64,000 nt of DNA from Martensiomyces pterosporus (taxonomy: Eukaryota > Kickxellomycota > Kickxellomycetes > Kickxellales > Kickxellaceae): positions 84,265 through 148,264 of the forward strand of contig MU603966.1 in assembly GCA_025201845.1 (NCBI GenBank), in the 5' to 3' direction. Below the pieces are notes generated by a model. That model was not told the DNA's origin and made no database searches. It was given only the letters and a program-made list of their open reading frames with translations. A program made the translations under genes and the position numbers. This document shows positions 57,291-64,000 of the stretch, in pieces. The stretch's first letter is position 1. The number at the start of each line of letters is the position of its first letter.

Positions 57291-59411
57291 ATGTCCACGC
57301 ATGGCGCACCTGCGCTCCCAGCCAGTGCCAAGTTAACAACCACAGCAGCCCCCTCAGCCATGTCCCTGGCCGACCACATGCAGTCGGCGCAGCAGCAGCA
57401 AGGCGCAAGCGACAAGACGCTGGATGCTGGCATTTGCACCGCGTTGCCGCCGCCGCCGCCATCAGCTGCACCAGGCTCGTACGCATACGATCGCACACGC
57501 CCAAATGAGAGGACCGCTACCCGCCAAACAAAGTTCATGACCGGCCAGGCGTTGCAAGTCCTTGTAAGCGAGAGCCAAAGGCCAGGGCTCAGTTCTATAA
57601 ACAACGAGCAAAGGAGCCATTCGGATGCCATAGCCAAAACACAGCCTGGCTGGGTGCCAGAAGACGATTCGCAGTCTGCTGGCAGTGCCCTGGACAAGAG
57701 CAGCTCTGCCGATGTGGATGCGGATGAAAGGGGAGATGCTGCATCTCGCCCTACCACTGTCTCAGCGTCAGAGAAAAGGCAGATAAGCATTCTGGAGAAA
57801 TACAAGGCCGAGCTGAAGGAGGTCACGGACAAGTGCAAGGTTCTGACGCAATTCGCAGACCAGTACGGCCCAGAGAAGAACAAGTTCAACGCTCAGCCCT
57901 CGGATGACCTTGTTATTGACATGGCTCGCAAGGCGTACGAGGTGCTGATGGTGTTCATGACTATCCGTCGCGAGCGCATGTCCACCAGTGTGGACGATGA
58001 TACCATGGAGTACATCAGAAAGCGTCGCACCGTGCTGTCTCCTGCTCGAACCAAAAGCCGCAAGCGCTCGGTAAGTGCAATCTAGCTTGTGATGCACACC
58101 AACCACGCCGCAATGGCATGCATTACTAATTTCTGCGCTCTGGCGCCTGTTGCTATTTTTGGCACTGTTTGCTCTGGGTGCTTAGAAGCGGGCAGACGCG
58201 TCGCAGCCAAACTCTTGCCGCTCCTGTGGGATCTCGGAGACCCCTGAATGGCGCCGCGGTCCAGACGGAGCAAGGACCTTATGCAATGCATGTGGACTCC
58301 GTAAGTAGCCTTGCCTATATCGATTGCCCTTGGATTCTTCATGCACTGCATATCATGCCTGGCAATCTGCTGTGCATGCTAATTTTACACCCATGTACAC
58401 ATGCTGGCGCTTTCTATTTATACACGCGCAAACTTGATTTCCAGCGCGGACTGCTGCACCTTGTATCCGCAACGGCAATGGCCGCGATGCTGATTTGACG
58501 TTGAAAGCGCGCATTCTTCCCATCTCCACTTGTTGTTACTAGACTACGCCAAGCTAAACAAGAAGCGCGCAAGCGAAGCAGCACACTCCTCCTCATCGTC
58601 CTCCTCGGCATCAGCACCCGCTACCGTCCCTATCCCTCCATCTGCTTCTGCCCCCAGCTCTGTGTCGGCTGCTGCATCGGCTGCTGCATCGGCTGCTGCA
58701 AGAATCGGAGCCCCTATCGAAGCACACCCAAATGCAACCGCCCCATTAGTGCCCCATCACCTAGAGCGAAATAAGAATGGCGCTGCCAACGGCCTGCCAC
58801 CAGCTGATGGCATCCCACCCACACGACATGCACAGGCAATCCCACCTTCGCCCCAAGTGCCACATGGATACGCTGGACAGCTCGCCCGCCCAGTCCGCCA
58901 ACACGACCACCATATGCACGCGTACCAGCAGCATCCTCAGGCTCCGCCACCCCATCGCTACACTCAAAGCAGCGTTGCCCCACATATGGATCACAGTGGC
59001 CAGCCGCCACCACGCGCTTTTTCTTGGCACCAGCCGCCAATGTCTGCACCAACACAGCAGCAGGGCTACTACCGGCAACCTCACACGTCCAACTATGACC
59101 AGTACCACCAGCATCATCCCCATCCCCATCCTCACTCTCATCCTCATCCTCATGTTCACCATCCTAACGCTGCTGCATACTCGCCACCACCGCCACCGCA
59201 GCTCCCGCCTAGTGCTGGTGGATATGCTGCCGAGTACCAAAGCCAAAACACCTATCCTGCGCCGCATCACAACGAGCACTCCCCACAAAACACGGAGGCC
59301 GCGTACAATAATGCTCCTCCAGCCGGCGAACTGGCTCAGCAGCAGCAGCATCAACCACAGCCGCCCAGACCTGGATCAGGCAAGACGCCCATCTCTAGGA
59401 TCCTTGGCTAG
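57291..59411 (+). CDS. GATA-type zinc-finger transcription factor (NsdD-like)
   Basis: At least three exons: up to 58070, 58186-58300 and 58543-59411. From ATG 57291 this gives about 587 residues; the start is uncertain. The finger is [33 protein letters not shown], a CX2C-X18-CX2C (type IVb) GATA finger with the [23 protein letters not shown] core of the NsdD class. NsdD governs sexual development in Aspergillus. The second intron falls inside the finger, between GL and HYAK, with the codon for His split across it. Before the finger lie a helical block ([21 protein letters not shown]) and a basic KSRKRS patch. The C-terminus is His, Pro and Gln-rich. Confidence 0.88.
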
Positions 59412-59759
59412 CTCTCGGTGCTTTGTGCTTCGCACTGCCGCTTGTTTTATTTTTCCTGTTTTTACTTCACTCTGCCATACATCACTTTTTTTTTTCTGTT
59501 TCCATACCACATTCATTCCACACCACCACCGCTTTTTCTGGTTGGGCCCTTTTTGGATGCTGGCTTTCTTCATTGCTTTCACATTTCTCATTCCTTTTTG
59601 TTCCAGCTGAACCGAACATTGGCTGGCCTCCCTTGGAATTTGCCCTTTCCATTTGGCTCTTGCAGCACAGCAACGACGCGCAAAACGCGCATTCCGCATT
59701 GCTCCCGACTTCTTCGCAGCAAGAAAAGGAGTGCTCAAATCAGCGTACACGAACGCGCT

Positions 59760-61432
59760 ATGCCGGAGCCAGATTCTAATGAAGCTGCCTTTGCTGCGCA
59801 GCCCGGGCTGGCAAAGCAGCGGCGATCGACGCGGCAGCACAGGCCTCGCTATGTGGATAATGCACTGACCGGGAACGAGGTGCTTGAGTTGCTGGACGAT
59901 TTTATTATTGACGACAAGCGCAGAAGCACAGGCACAAGGCGTAAAAGAAGAAAGACGTCGGCCTCTAGCAGCGGCCGTGCGCCCATATCCAAGCACATAA
60001 AACATAGCAATGCCCCGCAAGCAGCAGCAGCAGCAGCAGCAGTCGACTGTGGAGCAGCTCAGGAGACAAAAAAGGCGGCGGCACCGGTCAGACCTCGGTG
60101 GTATAACCAGATGTACCTAATGTTTCTCGCGTTGAGACAGTCGCCTGGCTACACCGCCAGCCGAAGCGACCTGGTGCGGAAAGCAGTGGAGCTAGACAAG
60201 AGAATCAGCAGGGAGCGGAGCCTGCCTCGCGCGTTTACAGGAAAGGTAAGCAGCGGCACAAAGCGCTCACCCACGACACCGCAGCGCTGCAATAGCACAA
60301 CTCGCTCTAACAACGAATTTATGCCGCTGCCATGCCTTTCCCAATATAGACGCCTCTGAATAGCGCGAGCGCTTTGCTGACAAACAACTGGGATAAGCAC
60401 TTTATACAGTTTCGGCCAGAGGGCGCAAAATGCTATCATTTCAGGCTGGCGTACGACCCTGGCGACTTTGAGAGCGCGCTGCGCGCCTATAGCGAGTGGG
60501 TAGACATACTCATAAAGAAGGATTGGCCTGTATGCTTTGGGCCAGAGCCCAACGAGGGGATAGAGCCGGCGGCAAGTGCATCCAGCTCAACAGACACGAC
60601 AGTGCCACAGCAACCCACCAACACAGCAGATACTGCGACTGCAGGTGCATTGGCAGATGTCATGGATGCGTCGCACGCTGACAACGCAGGACCCGCTACA
60701 GATAGCACCGACAGTGGCACATCACCAGATATTCCAAAGAGCTGGCGAGACATTGTCCAGGTCAACATGTCTATGATCCCGAACGCCGGAAACGGGCTGT
60801 TTGCAGTGCGTGACCTCCCGGCAGGCATCCCGCTAGGCTTTTATTTCGGCGTTCCAATGACAGAAGACGAGTTCGACTCCCTCAAGGACAATGTTGGCGT
60901 GGCCTCGCACTATTCGATTATGTACCGTAAAACTGTCTTGGATGCCACTGACGAGCATGGCGCACCCTACACTGACCCCGATGGCCCGCTATACTGCCCG
61001 TTTCACTTTATGAACGAGGACCGCGATGGAAAGCACTGCAATATCGTGTTTCTCGAGGGCGCAAAGGTAAACCAAATAATCTGCCTCACATCCCGAGACA
61101 TCAAAGCAGGGGAGGAGCTGCTCGTCTCCTATGGCGACGAAGTGGATAGATCTCACTGGGAGGGGAACCAGGACAGCGGCAGCAGCACATGCGCAGCATC
61201 GGCCGGTGTTGAAGGTGGCAGCGACGGCGGAGACGCGTCTGCAGACCCACTGCTAAGTACGCCACCCACCTCTCCGTCTCGCAACTGGGGTATGCGAGCT
61301 ACCCCGGTTGGCGCTGCTGGCGACACATCGCCCGCCAAACCGATCAGGCGCCTACTAACAACACTCGCTACCACAGCCACAAGCCAAGCAGACAGCGAAT
61401 TGCGGCCATTCCAAACTAGCAACTCTGGGTAA
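59760..61432 (+). CDS. SET-domain protein, putative lysine methyltransferase
   Basis: Two exons, 59760-60245 and 60350-61432, with a 104-nt intron (GTAAGC...ATATAG), give 522 residues. A basic N-terminus (RRKRRK) precedes an Ala run. A compact SET-type domain lies at about residues 300-440. It has MSMIPNAGNGLFAVRDLPAGIPLGFYFG, PFHFMNEDRDGKHCNIVF in place of the RFxNHxCxPN motif, and DIKAGEELLVSYGDE in place of the GEELxxDY motif. The domain lacks pre-SET cysteines, so a classic histone H3K9 enzyme is unlikely. Substrate and activity are unknown. The C-terminus is Ser/Thr-rich. Confidence 0.75.
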
Positions 61433-61471
61433 ACTGTTGTATTTGGCACTCCTAGGCCACTATATACTTTG

Positions 61472-62176
61472 CTATTTTGCTAAATTCATCGCCTCCATTA
61501 GCGCGCCGTAAACCTAAACAGCAGCGTGCAATCAAAACCAATGCAAACTTCTTAGAGCTGGACCAACATCCACTGGGCACCACGATCTATATCTACTACA
61601 GCAGCAGTGCTTGTGCTACTTACCATCTTTATCTTTGCTCTGATTTCGTTGGCTTCGTCCGTATGCTTGTCAGCAAGTCGCTCCAGGTGCTTGACCTTGT
61701 CATCAATAAAGGCGTCTGCCTCGCTTAGCGTCATCTGCAGGTGGAATCCGAACCCAACGTTCACAAATATATACGTAGTATCTGGTCTACGGACAGGGAC
61801 AAGTTCATTTCCTTTGCCAAAAGCAAGGCAGCGTTAGACAGGTGCTAAGGACGGCAGGCAGCGGCGCGGATCTATGGCAAGCCTTTGGCGGTGCTGATAA
61901 GAAAACAAGTGCTACTTACACAAACGCCTTGGCGTAAAAGTTTGATCCTAGATCCACCTTCGTTTCCAGTTCCTCGAGCCCTTGCTCCTTTATTGTCTGG
62001 ATGTGTGTTTTGAGTTTGAGATATTCGGATATGCGGTTGTAGATTGTGTCGCGCAACGCCAGAGTGTTCTGAAGGTCAGGCTGGAGGCGGTTGTCTATAA
62101 AGTCTTCGTACTTCTTAATCGGCGCCTGTAGCTCGGGCGGGAACTGCGCATAGTCGACCGCTGCTGGTGCACTCAT
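61472..62176 (-). CDS. UXT: Prefoldin-like protein UXT (ART-27)
   Basis: Three exons on the minus strand, 62176-61920, 61786-61624 and 61513-61472, join in phase to give 153 residues. The protein is an alpha-type prefoldin: an N-terminal coiled coil (IKKYEDFIDNRLQPDL...LALRDTIYNRISEYLKLKTHI), the ELETKVDLGSNFYAKA hairpin, PDTTYIFVNVGFGFHLQMTLSEADAFID and a second coiled coil. UXT works with URI1 and the R2TP/prefoldin-like complex in assembling RNA polymerases and other complexes. Introns are 133 and 110 nt. The 13-codon last exon is inferred from phase and is less certain than the rest. Confidence 0.84.
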
Positions 62177-62553
62177 GGCGGCAATTAAACACTCGTCGTG
62201 TGTACAAGGGAGGTCAATAAAAGAGTTGGACGTTGTCTTCCTTTCTCAGCGCGGCAACACGGAGATATCGCCTTTGGGTGCCATACCTCCATCCGTGCTG
62301 GTGCTTAGTATGGGGTGGTGGCGTGAGAGGCAAACCAAAAAAGGCATTTTTTTGTTGGCCCGTTTTCGCTACTCGAAGAACAGCGATAGATGAGAGATAG
62401 GAAAAGAGCGTGAGCTGCTGTGAAGGTTGCCGCAACGGTGCTCATTTGAGTTGAGTGGGCTGCTCCCACACTTTACCCTATCTGCGCTTAAGAACTGCGG
62501 ATGTCGCCTACAGGAAAAAGGGAGCACCGCATTTTTATCATAGAGCAGGAGGT
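62177..62553. other. Spacer upstream of UXT
   Basis: About 380 bp. UXT promoter side. No other feature supported. Confidence 0.5.
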
Positions 62554-62772
62554 CTAGGGCGATGTCCTGTGCTGTTTGACAAGCGAGGTGTAGCCAAGGC
62601 TGTTGGCCCAGATGGCGTCGATGGTCTGGGCTACCGCTTCTGCGCGGTCGGCGATGTCGTCTTTTGTGAACTTTTTGATGATGATGTCGATGGGGTTGTC
62701 GCGGATGGTCCTGGTGACTTTGTTCTTGGTGACGAGGAGCTCCAGCGCCCAATATGCATTTGTGCACTGTAT
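62554..62772 (-). pseudogene. Unidentified coding fragment
   Basis: An open minus-strand stretch with strong C/G preference at third positions encodes CTNAYWALELLVTKNK, RDNPIDIIIKKFTKDDIADRAEAVAQ and TIDAIWANSLGY before a stop at 62554. A possible acceptor (CATACAG) sits at its 5' end. Upstream, two overlapping frames (62631-63018) show other plausible stretches, such as VEEIQERNRILRLPRHQRIPIIKW, but none joins cleanly. It may be the 3' exon of a host gene damaged by the adjacent retroelement, or part of a mobile element. Family not recognised. Confidence 0.35.
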
Positions 62773-63169
62773 GGTGTGTGTGCGGGATATACACTCTTGG
62801 CTGCACCTCGACATGTTACTGGGTAGCAGGTGATCGTTCCTAGTATCCACTTGATGATCGGGATGCGCTGGTGACGAGGCAGACGGAGGATCCGGTTCCT
62901 TTCTTGTATCTCTTCCACTTGCTGGGCTGCTATAAAGATCCAAGAGGGTTGGGAGAAATAAAGATTCATTCAACACTGCCGGATCATTAGGCTCCAGTAG
63001 CTGAGGGTGCTTAAACACTAAACAGAAGGACTGCCTGGTGTAGTGCGAACTAGGTCACTGTGCTGGCTGCTGGGAGTGCGACCGAGCGTCTGCAGCTAGA
63101 TATACTTGCGTTCCTGTTTAGCACGTTATTGACTTGTGCATTTGACGCATGAACTGCATCCGTTTGTGT

Positions 63170-64000
63170 GCAGTACCATGTCTTTTGATTTTTGGGTGCT
63201 GTCCCCTGCTCCGCTGCCTTGTAACAATGGTATCGACCTGGATCCTGATGCGAGACCCAGGTCGAGGCCGCAGTACCGGCTGTCTCCTGCCGAGGAGGCT
63301 GAGATGCAGCGGCAACTGACCGAGTTACTGGAGAATGGGTTCATTGAGCTGTCGATTTCGCCGCGGGGCGCGCCTGTCTTGTTTGTGCGCAAGAAAGACG
63401 GCTCGTTCCGCATGTGTATCGACTACCGCATGCTTAACACTGTCACCAAGCGCGATTCGTTCCTGCTGCCCAGAATCGACGACTATCTGGACCAGACATC
63501 TCGTGCTCGGTACTTTACCAAGCTCGATATGCACGCAGCCTATCACCAGGTGCGCATGCGCGAAGGCGGTGAGGAGAAGACAACGCTCAGAACAAAGTAC
63601 GGCCACTTCCAGCACAGCGTGCTGCCGTTTGGGCTGTGCAATGCGCCGGCTACGTTTCAGCGCCTGATTCAAACGGTGCTCGAACCACACCTGCGCCGCC
63701 GCTGCATTGCATATCTGGACGACATTCTGATCAACTCTCGCTCCAGGAAGCAGCATATTCGCGATGTTCGTACTGTGCTAGACACGCTCCGCACCAACAA
63801 GCTGTTTTGCAAGACGAGTTCACATGGTCCAGTAACGCTCACCAGTCATTCAAGCAGCTGAAGTATATGCTCTGCAAGCAACCGGTACTGACACCATTCG
63901 ACCCAAAGGTGCAGAAGCGGGTCGAGGCTTGTCGCATAGCGGACCCAGCATTGTTCCCCTCGCTAACCCGCTATTGGCTCTCTGAGCCTATTACTTAACC
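63170..64000 (+). mobile_element. Decayed Ty3/gypsy-type retrotransposon reverse transcriptase fragment
   Basis: A reverse transcriptase with the Ty3/gypsy (Metaviridae) pattern. It has an N-terminal RPQYRLSPAEEAEMQRQ block, GAPVLFVRKKDGSFRMCIDYRMLN, FTKLDMHAAYHQVRM with the first catalytic Asp, LPFGLCNAPATFQRLI and the YLDDIL active-site motif. After TNKLFCKTS the frame shifts at about 63813. It resumes in another frame as FTWSSNAHQSFKQLKYMLCKQPVLTPFDP, the tether before RNase H. The roughly 80 residues normally between these are missing, so an internal deletion has occurred. No gag, protease, RNase H catalytic part, integrase or LTR lies within the window. Non-functional remnant. Confidence 0.9.

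Overview
The window is nuclear DNA from a fungus. The genes are eukaryotic and intron-poor. Introns are about 100-300 nt, with GTAAGT-like donors and TACTAAY-like branch sites. The gene set (RIB1, RIO1, TIM54, Pam18, Use1, an Nup42-type nucleoporin, an NsdD-type GATA factor, a LAMMER kinase, a fungal-type LIM protein) points to a fungus. Low-complexity poly-Gln, Ser and Ala tracts, the fungal TRIC channel and the UXT-like prefoldin suggest an early-diverging lineage, perhaps Zoopagomycota/Kickxellomycotina. That placement is inference only.

Layout. 1-2.1 kb: partial aldehyde dehydrogenase and a BAG-domain membrane protein, both minus. 2.1-3.3 kb: repeats, an assembly gap and tRNA-Gln. 3.6-5.2 kb: two adjacent secreted twin-CX3C proteins with GPI-like tails. 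5.5-10.8 kb: DHHC palmitoyltransferase, Mpv17/Sym1, DGAT2 and SDHC. 12-19.5 kb: an unrecognised multi-pass protein with a long disordered tail, a possible micro-gene and a CRAL-TRIO (Sec14-like) protein. 20.3-25 kb: GTP cyclohydrolase II, Nup42-like nucleoporin and Nsa1/WDR74. 25-28 kb: TRIC channel, ML/NPC2 protein and Cox19. 28.4-37 kb: Nop2, Mcm2 and a paxillin-like LIM protein, all minus. 38.8-42.4 kb: Pam18/Tim14, Tgs1 and Use1. 45.2-51.3 kb: a large LAMMER/CLK kinase locus containing an assembly gap. 51.6-56.1 kb: Efm7, Rio1 and Tim54. 57-62.2 kb: NsdD-like GATA factor, SET-domain protein and UXT-like prefoldin. 62.5-64 kb: an unidentified coding fragment and a decayed Ty3/gypsy reverse transcriptase.

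Functional themes are mitochondrial biogenesis (SDHC, Cox19, Pam18, Tim54, Sym1), ribosome biogenesis and RNA processing (Nop2, Nsa1, Rio1, Tgs1, Efm7) and lipid or membrane handling (DGAT2, NPC2, Sec14-like, TRIC, Use1, Pfa3-like). There is no operon logic. Several pairs are divergent (DGAT2/SDHC, TRIC/NPC2, Pam18/Tgs1) or tightly convergent (SET/UXT, Nsa1/TRIC).

The most unusual signal is in the kinase locus. A 393-nt stretch (47728-48120) contains no AG dinucleotide. It starts beside a TACTAAT branch motif and ends exactly at an in-phase splice acceptor, yet it is also an open reading frame starting at 47829. This suggests a long isoform spliced across a coding AG-exclusion zone and a short isoform starting inside it. 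Splice joins throughout are inferred by eye from motifs and reading phase, not from transcripts.
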